From VXNE01 sp963668365 (GTDB lineage Bacteria; Pseudomonadota; Gammaproteobacteria; Pseudomonadales; Azotimanducaceae), in NCBI GenBank assembly GCA_963668365.1, contig OY764266.1, positions 2,108,001 to 2,172,000 of the forward strand: 64,000 nt of DNA, in the 5' to 3' direction. Shown here in pieces: positions 37,465 through 45,712 of the stretch (positions within the stretch are counted from its first letter, which is position 1; each line of letters starts with the position of its first letter). Below the pieces are notes generated by a model. It was not told the DNA's origin, did not search any database, and saw only the letters and a program-made list of their open reading frames with translations. A program made the translations under genes and the position numbers.

Positions 37465-38805
37465 CTAACCCGGATCGCCGTCGGCGCCCCGTTTCGGGCG
37501 GGTCCGCCTGAGCATCGCCGGACCGTGACCCTTGTCGATCTGCCGCAGTTCCGGATAGGCCCTGCCGAGCAGTGCGGTGGTCAGCGCCAGCATGGACGCG
37601 CTGATGAGAAGGCCGGTCTCTATACCGACGAATTCCGCCGCCGCGCTGATGGGTATAACTCCGAGCGGCGTCAACGCGAACGTCATCATATTGATCGACA
37701 TGACGCGGCCACGCAGCCCCGACGGGACTGCCAGTTGCACGATGCTCATGTTGAGCGAGCCCATGATCGAGCCGAACAGTCCCGTGAAGAGACCGAGGAA
37801 CATGGCCCAGAATGTCGTGGTGGACAGGGCGAAAGCCGCCAGCGCCAACGCCCATAGATAGGCGGAGGCGAACATAACGCGGCCCTTCCTGCTGATGTCG
37901 CCGAGCCGGGCGAGCGTCAGGGAACCCGTCAGCGCACCCACGCCCATGGCCGTGAGAATGAGGCCGAGATCCTGCGGACCGCCTCCGATCGCGTCGGCGT
38001 TGAAGGCGGGCAGCAACATCTGGGAAGAGAATCCGAACGTCATGGGGCCGATGCCCATGATGAGGAGCCCCACCACGATGCGCTCCCGCTTCATGTATCG
38101 GAATCCGTCCCCCACGTCCGTCAATACGCCGGTGTCGCGCTGTCGGGCGGGATTGCGCCTGTAGCGCATCATGGACGTGGCGATCACGGACGCGGTGAAG
38201 AGTCCGCCGATGACGTAGTAGACGATGCCGACGCCGGTCGCGGACGTGGTGTCTCCCGCCGCGAACGCTGCGATCAATGCGCCGGCCAGCGTCGGTCCAA
38301 GTATGCGCGCGAGGTTGAACGTGGAACTCTGCAGCGCCATGGCGTTGACGACGTAGCGGCGGCCCACGATTTCCGGAATGATCGACGACCGCGCCGGCAT
38401 GCTGAGAGACATCACCGTGCCGTTGAACAGGCCGAACCAGATGAAATACCAGAACGTGACGAGCCCCTGGTAGACGACGGTCGCCAGCACGAACATGGCG
38501 GCGGTGCTCAGGATCTGGGCGGTGATGATGATCCTTTTCTTGCCCATGCGGTCGGCGATCACGCCGCCCACCAGCGAGAACAGCACCGACGGCAGCATGG
38601 TCGACAGCATGACCCAGGTCAGGGCCAGCGGCGATCTCGTCATGTCGTAGATGAGCCAGCCGCGGGCAACCATCTCCATCTGCATGGCAAAGGAAGCCGA
38701 GAGGTTGGAGAGCCAGACGTACCGGAAGTCCGCGAGAAGGAGTGAGGTGAACATCCCTCGCGGATAGAAGGTCGCTCGGCGCGAACTGTCCTCGGCTTCA
38801 GTCAT
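37465..38805 (-). CDS. MFS transporter of the MFS_3/EntS-like exporter group
   Basis: The 446-residue protein has about 12 hydrophobic segments. Segment 1 begins FRYVWLSNLSASFAMQMEMVA, and the loop between segments 2 and 3 has the MFS signature GGVIADRMGKKR. Features such as NAMALQSSTFNLARILGPTLAGAL place it with MFS_3 exporters, which include the enterobactin exporter. Its substrate cannot be read. It is convergent with ppc and lies 74 bp downstream of the ThuA-like gene on the same strand, which might form a transcription unit. The start ATG 38805 gives a short polar head before helix 1. Confidence 0.85.
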   Translation of the reverse strand: MTEAEDSSRRATFYPRGMFTSLLLADFRYVWLSNLSASFAMQMEMVARGWLIYDMTRSPLALTWVMLSTMLPSVLFSLVGGVIADRMGKKRIIITAQILSTAAMFVLATVVYQGLVTFWYFIWFGLFNGTVMSLSMPARSSIIPEIVGRRYVVNAMALQSSTFNLARILGPTLAGALIAAFAAGDTTSATGVGIVYYVIGGLFTASVIATSMMRYRRNPARQRDTGVLTDVGDGFRYMKRERIVVGLLIMGIGPMTFGFSSQMLLPAFNADAIGGGPQDLGLILTAMGVGALTGSLTLARLGDISRKGRVMFASAYLWALALAAFALSTTTFWAMFLGLFTGLFGSIMGSLNMSIVQLAVPSGLRGRVMSINMMTFALTPLGVIPISAAAEFVGIETGLLISASMLALTTALLGRAYPELRQIDKGHGPAMLRRTRPKRGADGDPG

Positions 38806-38879
38806 GCGGGCATGGCGGCGGGCGGTCGCCGGATGTGGGATCCTGACGGGTGCTTATTCGATGTGGCCGGATCAGACGT

Positions 38880-39680
38880 TCAGGCGGTACCCCAGGCGAC
38901 GGCGTTTCGCACCAGGGTCTCGAATGCGCCGTTTTCCCAACTGCCGCGAAACCGCAGGGGCGTCCTTCGGCTCTCGTCAACGGACTCGTCCACGAAAGGC
39001 TGCGAATTGGATCGCGGCGAGTGGCAGTGGCCGAGGGCGACGTAAGCCACGGCGCCGCCCCCGGCAGGCTTGACATAGCCGAGCACGCGGGTCTTTCCGT
39101 CGGGTAGAAGCGACGTGTCGGCGTCGTAGTGGAAACCGAAACCGGGCGGCGACGGGTCGCGCGGCAACTCCGTGGTCAGCAGGACCTCGGCATCGCCGAT
39201 GGGTTCGACCATGTAAAGCTCGTCTTCGGTTTCGAAAGTCGGAGGCAATCCTTCGGTCAGGGGGTGCCGGTCGCGCACCGCCACTTCGAACCGGCGTACC
39301 GGCGGGTGGTTCAGAAAAAAACAGCCGAGCGTCTCGTGATGCGCCTCCCGGACCATCCGGCGTTGCGAGGATCCCTCGATGCGGGCGGCACGTCCCCCGC
39401 TGGTGCCGTGCAGGGCGAACCAGCGTCCTCCACCCTCGAGCCACTCGTTCAAGGTGCCGAGTTGCCTCGAATCGGGGTATGGCCCCGCGACATACGTGAT
39501 GAGGAGGCGCGTATCGACCAGCCACTTGTCGAGATTGCCGAAGTCGCCGGCGACGGTGGTCGCGATGTCTTCGTGCTCCGCCAGGAAGCCGAGGAGCCGC
39601 AAACGCGCGTAGTCCATGTCGTGCCCGGCACTGGAACCGGGGGGATAACCGCCGGCAACGAGATGCGCGCGCTTCGCCAT
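38880..39680 (-). CDS. ThuA-like (class I glutamine amidotransferase-like fold) protein
   Basis: The 266-residue protein has the ThuA layout: an N-terminal strand with GGYPPGSSAGHDMDYARLRL, the segment LLITYVAGPYPDSRQLGTLNEWL, GGRWFALHGTSGG at the place of the nucleophile elbow, and a late EDELYMVE and GHCHSPRSNSQPF. ThuA-like proteins are linked to sugar metabolism in several bacteria, but their reaction is poorly known. The elbow has G-T rather than a cysteine, so an amidotransferase reaction is unlikely. It diverges from the 2-hydroxyacid dehydrogenase gene across a G-rich repeat. Confidence 0.8.
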   Translation of the reverse strand: MAKRAHLVAGGYPPGSSAGHDMDYARLRLLGFLAEHEDIATTVAGDFGNLDKWLVDTRLLITYVAGPYPDSRQLGTLNEWLEGGGRWFALHGTSGGRAARIEGSSQRRMVREAHHETLGCFFLNHPPVRRFEVAVRDRHPLTEGLPPTFETEDELYMVEPIGDAEVLLTTELPRDPSPPGFGFHYDADTSLLPDGKTRVLGYVKPAGGGAVAYVALGHCHSPRSNSQPFVDESVDESRRTPLRFRGSWENGAFETLVRNAVAWGTA

Positions 39681-39766
39681 ATTCCAAATCTCCCGTTCGC
39701 AAGGGCGTGACCGCGCCCCCGTGCCGCATTAAACCAACCGCCACTCGCACGCGCCACCACCACCTT

Positions 39767-39863
39767 GGGGACACCCACCCCTTGGGGACGCCCATCCCGT
39801 GGGGACACCCACCCCCTGGGAATACCACCCTGGGGACACCCATCCCCTGGGGGGACACCCATC
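39767..39863 (+). repeat. Five G-rich direct repeats of GGGGACACCCA
   Basis: The unit GGGGACACCCA, with flanking CCC or CCTTG, recurs at about 39767, 39784 (one base changed), 39801, 39833 and 39852. The first three are exactly 17 bp apart. The block lies in the 250-bp gap between divergent genes. The same core recurs at 58021-58158. No gene is found in it. Confidence 0.8.
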
Positions 39864-39930
39864 CCTGTGTGCGCCATGGCGAAGCGCGCCAAAACGCGCA
39901 AACATAGGGGCGAATCTCAGGGGGGTGACG

Positions 39931-40902
39931 ATGACGAACGAATCTGTACTGGTGATGACGCCGCCTATCAACGATGGGCTGCGCGACTGGGCGCGGCGGT
40001 TGCGGGTCGATGTTCCGGGGCTGGATGTTGTCGTGGCGGAGGATGATGCGGCGGCGCGGGAGGCCCTGTCGGGAGCGGAAGCTGTGTACGGCTGGGTGTC
40101 GCCGGAGATGCTGCCCGCGGCGAAGAGACTGCGGTGGCTGCAGAGTCCCTTCGCCGCACCTTTTGCGGGCTACTACTACCGTGAACTGATCGATCATCCG
40201 GTGACCGTGACCAACGCGCGCGGGATATACTCGGACCACATCTCCCACCACATCATGATGTTCATGCTGGCGTTGTCCCGCGGCCTGCCGTACTGGACGG
40301 CGGCACAGCGCGATGCTAGGTGGGACTCGCGCGCCCGCAAGCACGGCTACCTCAGCATCCCGGGTTGCACCGTGCTCATCAACGGCGTCGGCGGCATCGG
40401 CGCCGAAACCGCTAGGCTGTGCGCGGCGTTCGGGGCGAAGGTCATCGGCGTGGACCCGCGTCCGGAGCACGACTATCCGGCGGAGATGCACGCCCCGGAA
40501 GAGCTGGACGACCTGCTGCCGGGTGCGGACTTCGTGGTGACCACCGCGCCGCACACCCCGGAAACGGAGTTCATGTGGAATGCCGACCGCTTTCGGCGCA
40601 TGAAGTCGTCGGCGTACTTCATCAATATCGGTCGCGGCATGACGTGCGGGCTGGCCGACCTGACCGCCGCGCTCAGCGGCGGCGAACTGGCCGGCGCGGG
40701 CCTCGATGTATTCGAGATAGAGCCGCTGCCGGCGGACCACCCGCTCTGGCGCCTGGACAACGTGCTCATCACGCCCCATGTCGCGACCGGGGGCGCCGCC
40801 GACATCGTCGAGCGCCGCTACGCGCTGCTCAGGGACAACGCGCGGCGATTCGTCGCGGGAGAGGCGCTGGACAACGTCGTCGACAAGGCGCGCTGGTACT
40901 GA
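39931..40902 (+). CDS. D-2-hydroxyacid dehydrogenase
   Basis: ATG 39931 follows a GGGGGG run and gives 323 residues; longer frames read through the G-rich repeat. The nucleotide-binding motif is NGVGGIGAETARLCAAFG, a GxGxxG Rossmann loop. The catalytic arginine is in INIGRGM, the glutamate in DVFEIEPLP and the histidine in ITPHVATGG. The enzyme should interconvert a 2-oxoacid and a D-2-hydroxyacid with NAD(P)H. The substrate is unknown; the family includes glyoxylate/hydroxypyruvate and phosphoglycerate reductases. A CBS-pair gene follows after 64 bp. Confidence 0.88.
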   Translation: MTNESVLVMTPPINDGLRDWARRLRVDVPGLDVVVAEDDAAAREALSGAEAVYGWVSPEMLPAAKRLRWLQSPFAAPFAGYYYRELIDHPVTVTNARGIYSDHISHHIMMFMLALSRGLPYWTAAQRDARWDSRARKHGYLSIPGCTVLINGVGGIGAETARLCAAFGAKVIGVDPRPEHDYPAEMHAPEELDDLLPGADFVVTTAPHTPETEFMWNADRFRRMKSSAYFINIGRGMTCGLADLTAALSGGELAGAGLDVFEIEPLPADHPLWRLDNVLITPHVATGGAADIVERRYALLRDNARRFVAGEALDNVVDKARWY

Positions 40903-40966
40903 AACCGGCCCTTGCCGTGGACTCCCAAGTGGCTGCACAATCGAATCAGTGTCAGGAGTTGGACCA

Positions 40967-41404
40967 ATGAAAACAGTCAGGGACGTGATGCGGCACAGGG
41001 GCCGGGGCGTGATCTACTCGGTCTTGCCGATCGCGAGCGTATACGAGGCCATCGAGAAGATGGCGGAAGAGCACGTCGGGGCGCTTCCCGTACTGCAGGA
41101 CGGCAAGCTGGTGGGCGTCGTCTCCGAACGCGATTACGCCCGCAAGGTGATCCTCAAGGACAAGTCGTCCAAGCAGACCAGGGTGTCGGAGATCATGACG
41201 CAGGACGTCGTCACGGTGGCGTCCAGCGACCGGGTGGAGTCGTGCATGGAACTCATGCAACGCCACCACATTCGCCACCTGGTCGTCGTGGACTCGGGGG
41301 TCGTCATCGGCATGCTGTCGCTGCGCGACCTTTTGACCGAGGTCATGGCGGAACAGGCGTCGCTCATCGACCAGTTGGAGCACTACATTCGCGGCGAACA
41401 ATAA
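40967..41404 (+). CDS. CBS-domain pair protein
   Basis: The 145-residue protein has AGGAG ahead of ATG 40967. It is made of two CBS domains: the first around ASVYEAIEKMAEEHVGALPVLQDGKLVGVVSERD and the second around IMTQDVVTVASSDRVESCMELM with RHLVVVDSGVVIGMLSLRDLL. Such pairs bind adenosine nucleotides and act as energy or redox sensors, usually by binding a partner. No effector domain is attached. The C-terminal helix (TEVMAEQASLIDQLEHYI) may form a dimer. The partner cannot be told from context. Confidence 0.88.
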   Translation: MKTVRDVMRHRGRGVIYSVLPIASVYEAIEKMAEEHVGALPVLQDGKLVGVVSERDYARKVILKDKSSKQTRVSEIMTQDVVTVASSDRVESCMELMQRHHIRHLVVVDSGVVIGMLSLRDLLTEVMAEQASLIDQLEHYIRGEQ

Positions 41405-41450
41405 CGGATCATCGCTCGGCCCGCGTGCGGCGTGCTGCAGCCGCCTGCCG

Positions 41451-42176
41451 CTAACGTGATCGCCGGTTGCGCGGGACCCGGATGTCATGGTCCCAGATTG
41501 CCAGTTCGTTTACGGCATAGACGTACCTGTATCCCCGCGGTCTCCGGCTCCGGTAGATGCGGTTGTCGGAGTCCAGAACCCAGGTCGTCCCGGGATCGAT
41601 TCGCATCGCCAGAACGGCATGATGGGAGCGGTGGCTGCGATCGTAGACCACGACTACGCGCATGTCCTCCGCGGCGAATCCGAAGTGGCGCAATAGCAGG
41701 TATTTCGCCGTCGCGAAGTCTTCGCAGTCGCCGCCTTTCTCGAGGAACTCCAGCAGTGTCGCCCAGTGGGACGGGATCGAAAGAGTCCCGCTCTCGTCCC
41801 GGATGATCTTGCGCCGGTCCTTGTTGTAGCGCTTGCGGTTGACATACCGATTGACGAGCTGGACCTGTTTTTCGCTCGGCAGCGCCGCTCCCCTGGCCAG
41901 GATCACGTGCAGTGACTTGGTCCGCCACGAGCACGCCGCCTTGTCGTCGATGCAACCCCGCAGGCTCTCGAGCTGTTCCGCGTGCCGCGACAGCATCTCG
42001 GTCCACGCCGGCCACGCCCCCGATTCGGCGAGAAACTTCGCCGATTCGAACGTGTAGGGCGTGGCGTTGATTGCCGTGCACAGGCAACAGCAGACGAGGA
42101 TAGGGAGGCCACGGCGAAGGATTTGACCGATCCCTGCGGAGCGAATCGATGCGATCCTTCCGGGATCCCGGGTCAT
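41451..42176 (-). CDS. Transglutaminase-like cysteine peptidase (LapG/BTLCP type), exported
   Basis: The 241-residue protein has a hydrophobic export signal near residues 17-35 (GLPILVCCCLCTAINA). The bacterial transglutaminase-like cysteine peptidase triad is present: Cys in GGDCEDFATAKYLLL, His in RSHHAVLAM and Asp in WVLDSDN. LapG, the best-known member, cuts the biofilm adhesin LapA in the periplasm under control of LapD and c-di-GMP. No lapD or adhesin gene is in the window, so the target is unknown. Its ATG 42176 overlaps the nitroreductase stop, so the two are co-translated. Confidence 0.8.
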   Translation of the reverse strand: MTRDPGRIASIRSAGIGQILRRGLPILVCCCLCTAINATPYTFESAKFLAESGAWPAWTEMLSRHAEQLESLRGCIDDKAACSWRTKSLHVILARGAALPSEKQVQLVNRYVNRKRYNKDRRKIIRDESGTLSIPSHWATLLEFLEKGGDCEDFATAKYLLLRHFGFAAEDMRVVVVYDRSHRSHHAVLAMRIDPGTTWVLDSDNRIYRSRRPRGYRYVYAVNELAIWDHDIRVPRNRRSR

Positions 42177-42847
42177 TCGCCGAGCCACCGATCCTGCCAT
42201 CCCGCATCCGGCTGCGCTTCGGCAAACGACCAGCGTTCGCCGAACCTGCCGTCGTAGACGATCGCTCGCACCGGCTTGCGCCCCAGAGGGCCATGTCTGT
42301 CGGTCGGGTACCCGATGGGCAGGACGCAATAGATTTCGTTGTTGTCGGGAATGCCGAGCATTTCGCGCAGGGCGTCCTCCCTTGAGAGCGGGAAGTTGAA
42401 TATCGAACCGGACAGGCCCAGGCCCCGGGCTCCCAGCAGCAGATTCTGCACCGCCGGGAACGTGCTTCCCCCCGGCGTGCTGTGTCGTCCCTTGAGACCA
42501 AGGACGACGATGATCACGGGCGTTTCCGCCAGGTGATGCACGAGGTGTTCGACGCTCTTGAGCGACAGCCGCTGCGACCGGGGGAGGGAGTCCATGCCGT
42601 CGGCATGCTCGGCAAAGCGCGCCTGGTAGCGGCGCCAGGGAATTTCTGCCCACTCCTGCATCTTTCGCTTGTGGTCCCGATCGCGTACCAGGACAAAGCG
42701 CCAGTCCTGCGCGTTCTGCCCCGACGGTGCCCGAATCGCGGCGTCCATCAGTTGAAACAGCACGTCGTCCGGGATGGGGTCCGGCTTGAAACGCCGTAGC
42801 GCGCGAGCGCTGTAGATCGTCGCGAACAAGCCCGGATCGTGGTGCAT
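42173..42847 (-). CDS. Nitroreductase-family flavoprotein
   Basis: ATG 42847 has GGGAGG six bases upstream and gives 224 residues. The family start is IYSARALRRFKPDPIPDDVL, with the FMN-binding arginines in SARALRRF, then AAIRAPSGQNAQDWRFVLV (landmark APSGQNAQDW) and VLPIGYPTDRHGPLGRKPV near the end. The enzyme should use FMN and NAD(P)H to reduce nitro, quinone or enone compounds. It shares an operon with the exported cysteine peptidase, and starts 10 bp after the stop of the upstream secreted-protein gene. Confidence 0.88.
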   Translation of the reverse strand: MHHDPGLFATIYSARALRRFKPDPIPDDVLFQLMDAAIRAPSGQNAQDWRFVLVRDRDHKRKMQEWAEIPWRRYQARFAEHADGMDSLPRSQRLSLKSVEHLVHHLAETPVIIVVLGLKGRHSTPGGSTFPAVQNLLLGARGLGLSGSIFNFPLSREDALREMLGIPDNNEIYCVLPIGYPTDRHGPLGRKPVRAIVYDGRFGERWSFAEAQPDAGWQDRWLGE

Positions 42848-42857
42848 GACCGCCTCC

Positions 42858-43757
42858 CTACGGCACTGCCGAAAACTCGGAGACGCGGGCGCGCATGACG
42901 TCGCGCTGCTCGTTGATGAGCCGCAAGGTGGTCTCGTCTTCCCATGCGATCGCTTCGAGCTGTCTTGCGACGGAGGGCTTGACCTCGAGCCTGCTGGCAT
43001 TGCCGGCAAGCCAGTTGTCTCCGGTTTCGGGCCGGTCGAATAGCCACAGGGCGCTGTAGGTCGAGACGGCGAGTCGCATGGCGTCGGGCGACAGGTCCGC
43101 ACCGGTGGCCATGACCACATCCTCCCGCCGGCCGACAAGGGTCAGGATGTTCTCGCGGTCGAGGTGTTGGGTGTCCAGCCGATAGAGCTTGACGCCAGGT
43201 TCCCACGAAGCGTGCTCGCCGGGCCGGCGATGTTTCGTCAGGAAATAGAGCTTGCCGTCCGCCGCGAATACGGCTTCGCAGTCGAAGTGCCATTGTTCGG
43301 CGGGGAAACGCCGCTGATCGGGATAGCGGATCGGAATGAACTTGAGCGCGCGCATCGTCGTTACGGTCCGCGGGTCCGCTTCATTGACCGCGTAGACGCC
43401 GAGATCGCGGCGGGCGTTGCCGTTGTTGCCGACGTCGGCGAGGTACAGCACGCCGTCCGCGAGCGCGATGTCCTCCCAGTCCGTGTGCCAGGCGTTGTCG
43501 ATCCGGTGTCCGGGCCACTTGTCGGCGGACATGCGCAGGAAGGACGGCTTGACCGGACGCGAATCCCGATCGATGGCGTAAACGCGGGGGAGGTCCCCGC
43601 TGTCGTTGTGCACCCAGTAGAAGTCGCCGTAGCTCGACTTCACGATCCCACTGATTTCCGGAAGCTCCGGATGGGACACCTGCCCGGCCGGCTCGACGGC
43701 GCCTGCGGGTAGCGCCAGGGCAGCCAGCGCGGAAAGCCACATTGGTGCAGTTCTCAT
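42858..43757 (-). CDS. Exported protein of unknown function, probably a beta-propeller
   Basis: ATG 43757 gives 299 residues with a clear signal peptide (MWLSALAALALPAGAVE, cleavage after AGA). The mature part has repeated strand patterns such as EISGIVKSSYGDFYWVHNDSGD, WEDIALADGVLYLADVGNN, FDCEAVFAADGKLYFLTK and PDAMRLAVSTYSALWLF, which look like blades of a propeller. Similar proteins are annotated as hypothetical or SdiA-regulated-like. It starts a three-gene unit with the nitroreductase and the cysteine peptidase. I do not assign a reaction. Confidence 0.7.
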   Translation of the reverse strand: MRTAPMWLSALAALALPAGAVEPAGQVSHPELPEISGIVKSSYGDFYWVHNDSGDLPRVYAIDRDSRPVKPSFLRMSADKWPGHRIDNAWHTDWEDIALADGVLYLADVGNNGNARRDLGVYAVNEADPRTVTTMRALKFIPIRYPDQRRFPAEQWHFDCEAVFAADGKLYFLTKHRRPGEHASWEPGVKLYRLDTQHLDRENILTLVGRREDVVMATGADLSPDAMRLAVSTYSALWLFDRPETGDNWLAGNASRLEVKPSVARQLEAIAWEDETTLRLINEQRDVMRARVSEFSAVP

Positions 43758-44142
43758 TGCGCTTCCAACAATGAAGGACGAAACGCGCACTTTGGCGGAA
43801 ACGCGCGGGGGGCGCAAACGGCTGATGCCTCCGGCGTTCATGCGCTGTGGCCGCCGCTGGCTAGACGCCCTCCATTCCGGCCACCCCGCAATCCGGCGTA
43901 GGATGACGACCCGGGGACCCGTAGGACGGAATTCGCGTGTGTCCCGATTCTCTCGTCCCGATTCTCTCGCGGGACGCGCCGATACAGTCTAATCCAATAC
44001 CGAAATGAGCCTGAACGGAGAGGTTGACTGAGTCGTGGGCGGAGTCGGAATCGGTATTGAAAGAAAGGTGATCTTGACCCACGGGCGCGCGGCGCGCAAG
44101 CGCCCGCCCGTTGCGATTTTTTGATGAAAAAACTTGTTGTCG
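43758..44142. other. Non-coding stretch left of the IS-associated repeat
   Basis: No gene is supported here. It contains a tandem repeat of CCCGATTCTCTCG near 43948-43976 and an inverted repeat CAATACCGA (43995-44003) / TCGGTATTG (44051-44059). A GC-rich hairpin (GGGCGC 44083 / GCGCCC 44100) is followed 11 bases later by six T residues, a poor terminator. Confidence 0.6.
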
Positions 44143-44278
44143 GTCCCGTGGAGTTGTGGGCGAGAGGCGCGCGAGTGTGGTCAGGCGGTGGGCAACGCGC
44201 CAGCGTTGTCCACGGGCTGTCCACGCGGCCCGAAGGGCGCGCGCCGGTCCGCAGGACTCGTCCACAACTCCACGGGAC
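44143..44278. repeat. 136-bp inverted-repeat element next to the transposase
   Basis: GTCCCGTGGAGTTGTGG (44143-44159) is repeated exactly in inverted form at 44262-44278, and the match extends to 22 bases with one mismatch. Inside lies a second inverted repeat, GTGGGCAACG (44188-44197) and CGTTGTCCAC (44204-44213). The element ends one base before the transposase stop codon. It may be a miniature element or part of the IS end. Confidence 0.7.
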
Positions 44279-45538
44279 TCAGGCGGCGGTGTTCTCCCGG
44301 CCGATCAGCAGGAAGAGATCCCGGCGCGCCCGGTTCAGCGCCGCCGCGGCCGCCAGGTCGCTTTGCGCGTGCGCGGTCCGGTCGAGCGCCTCGAAAGTGA
44401 CGCCCGGGGCGAGGTGGCGCTCGGCGTTCTCAAGCGACTTGAGCTTCTCGCAGGGGGTCATCACGTCGGCGTCGCGGTAGCGCTTGCGCACGCGGCCCTT
44501 GTCGTCGATCTCCTCGGCGGGGAAAAGGCAGGGCCGGTGATAGTTCAGGAACGGCGACAGCCAGTCCCGGTTGAAGGCGTTGACGGGTTCGGCGAAGTGC
44601 GCCGGGATGTGGGCGTGGCCGAGCCACTTGCGGACCACCGAGGCGTTCTTGCTCTCGACCAGGGCGTTGTCGTTGCTGCGCCGCGCGCGGGACTTCGTGA
44701 ACTGGCCGACGTGCAGCTTGTTCAACAGGTTCGCGACCCGGTGGTTGACGTACTCGGAGCCGTTGTCGGCGTGGAATCCCTTGACGTCGAAGGGAAACGC
44801 CTCGATCAGCGCCTCGAGCACCGGAATCAGGAAGGCTTCCGAGATCGCCGCCACCGTGCCCACGTGCTGCCACTGGGTGACCTCGTCGACGACGTTGATG
44901 TGGTACACCCCCTTGACCCCGTCCAGGTCGCCCTGATGGACCGTGTCCACCCGCACAAATCCCGGCCGGCCCCGCGGCTCGGGCCGGCGCCGGACGCCGA
45001 TCGGCACGGCGACCGCGCGCGTGCGGTCCCACACCCGGCGCACGTTGCGGTAGGTGCGCGAGCGGCGCAGGTTGTACAGGTGGCCGTTGGACAGCCCCGC
45101 CAGGCGTTCGAAGCGCGCGTCGCCGAACACCCGCCATTGCCGGCGCAGCACCGCGCGCGTGGCCGCCCCCGACATCTGGCCCAGCTCCGCGTCGACTCGC
45201 GCCAGCAGGCGGATGTCGGCGGGCGCGTAGCGGCGCTCGAACGGCCGCCTCGGCGACCCGCCGCGCCGGTCCTCGATCCGCCCGGTCCGACGATGCTGCC
45301 CGATCAGGCGCGTCAGTTGCGCCCGCGACAGCCCGGTCACCTTCGCCAGATACCGCCTCACCAGCCCCTTGTCCGCCTTGCCCAGGCGGTGGTACCTCAA
45401 TCTCACCAGCGTGCGGCGGACCAGCGCATAAACCCCCGCGCGGTCGCCGCCGGCAAAGTCCAGCGCCTCGCTGCCCTCCACGAAGGCGCGAACCTGTTCC
45501 AGGGTCTGAACCCGTTGCGTCTGTAGCGTCACGATCAT
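44279..45538 (-). CDS. DDE integrase-core transposase
   Basis: ATG 45538 gives 419 residues; ATG 45574 is possible and would add 12. An N-terminal helix-turn-helix region (LVRRYLAKVTGLSRAQLTRLI) precedes an rve-type catalytic core: first Asp in VRVDTVHQGD, second in GFHADNGSEYVN, Glu in DNALVESKNASV. The spacing is that of a complete DDE site. It resembles IS481/ISNCY-type transposases that carry the KGVYHINVVDEVTQWQ segment. The frame is intact, so the element could be active. I could not find convincing terminal inverted repeats or a target duplication. Confidence 0.85.
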   Translation of the reverse strand: MIVTLQTQRVQTLEQVRAFVEGSEALDFAGGDRAGVYALVRRTLVRLRYHRLGKADKGLVRRYLAKVTGLSRAQLTRLIGQHRRTGRIEDRRGGSPRRPFERRYAPADIRLLARVDAELGQMSGAATRAVLRRQWRVFGDARFERLAGLSNGHLYNLRRSRTYRNVRRVWDRTRAVAVPIGVRRRPEPRGRPGFVRVDTVHQGDLDGVKGVYHINVVDEVTQWQHVGTVAAISEAFLIPVLEALIEAFPFDVKGFHADNGSEYVNHRVANLLNKLHVGQFTKSRARRSNDNALVESKNASVVRKWLGHAHIPAHFAEPVNAFNRDWLSPFLNYHRPCLFPAEEIDDKGRVRKRYRDADVMTPCEKLKSLENAERHLAPGVTFEALDRTAHAQSDLAAAAALNRARRDLFLLIGRENTAA

Positions 45539-45565
45539 CCTCCGATGATCCCCGACGCCGCTCCA

Positions 45566-45620
45566 CAGGCTCATGCCTCGTTGGATTTACGCTTCCCCTT
45601 CAGGCTCATGTCACGTTGGA
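45566..45620 (+). repeat. Direct repeat at the right end of the IS region
   Basis: CAGGCTCATG followed by CCTCGTTGGA (45566-45585) recurs with two changes as CAGGCTCATG and TCACGTTGGA (45601-45620), 35 bp apart. It lies just upstream of the transposase start. Such repeats may be transposase-binding sites at the IS end. Confidence 0.6.
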
Positions 45621-45712
45621 CAAGGCTGATACCGCCTGGTTGCGGCAATACGGGCTACAATCCGCGCACCGGAGCGCCCCTGGCCCCGGCGCTCGCTGGA
45701 GACGTTTGTTCG

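Noticed and set aside
39767..39863. Possible CRISPR array
   Set aside because: Units are 11-17 bp without unique spacers and no cas gene is present.
44083..44122. Rho-independent terminator
   Set aside because: The T-run begins 11 bases after the GC stem, too far, and no gene on that strand ends here.
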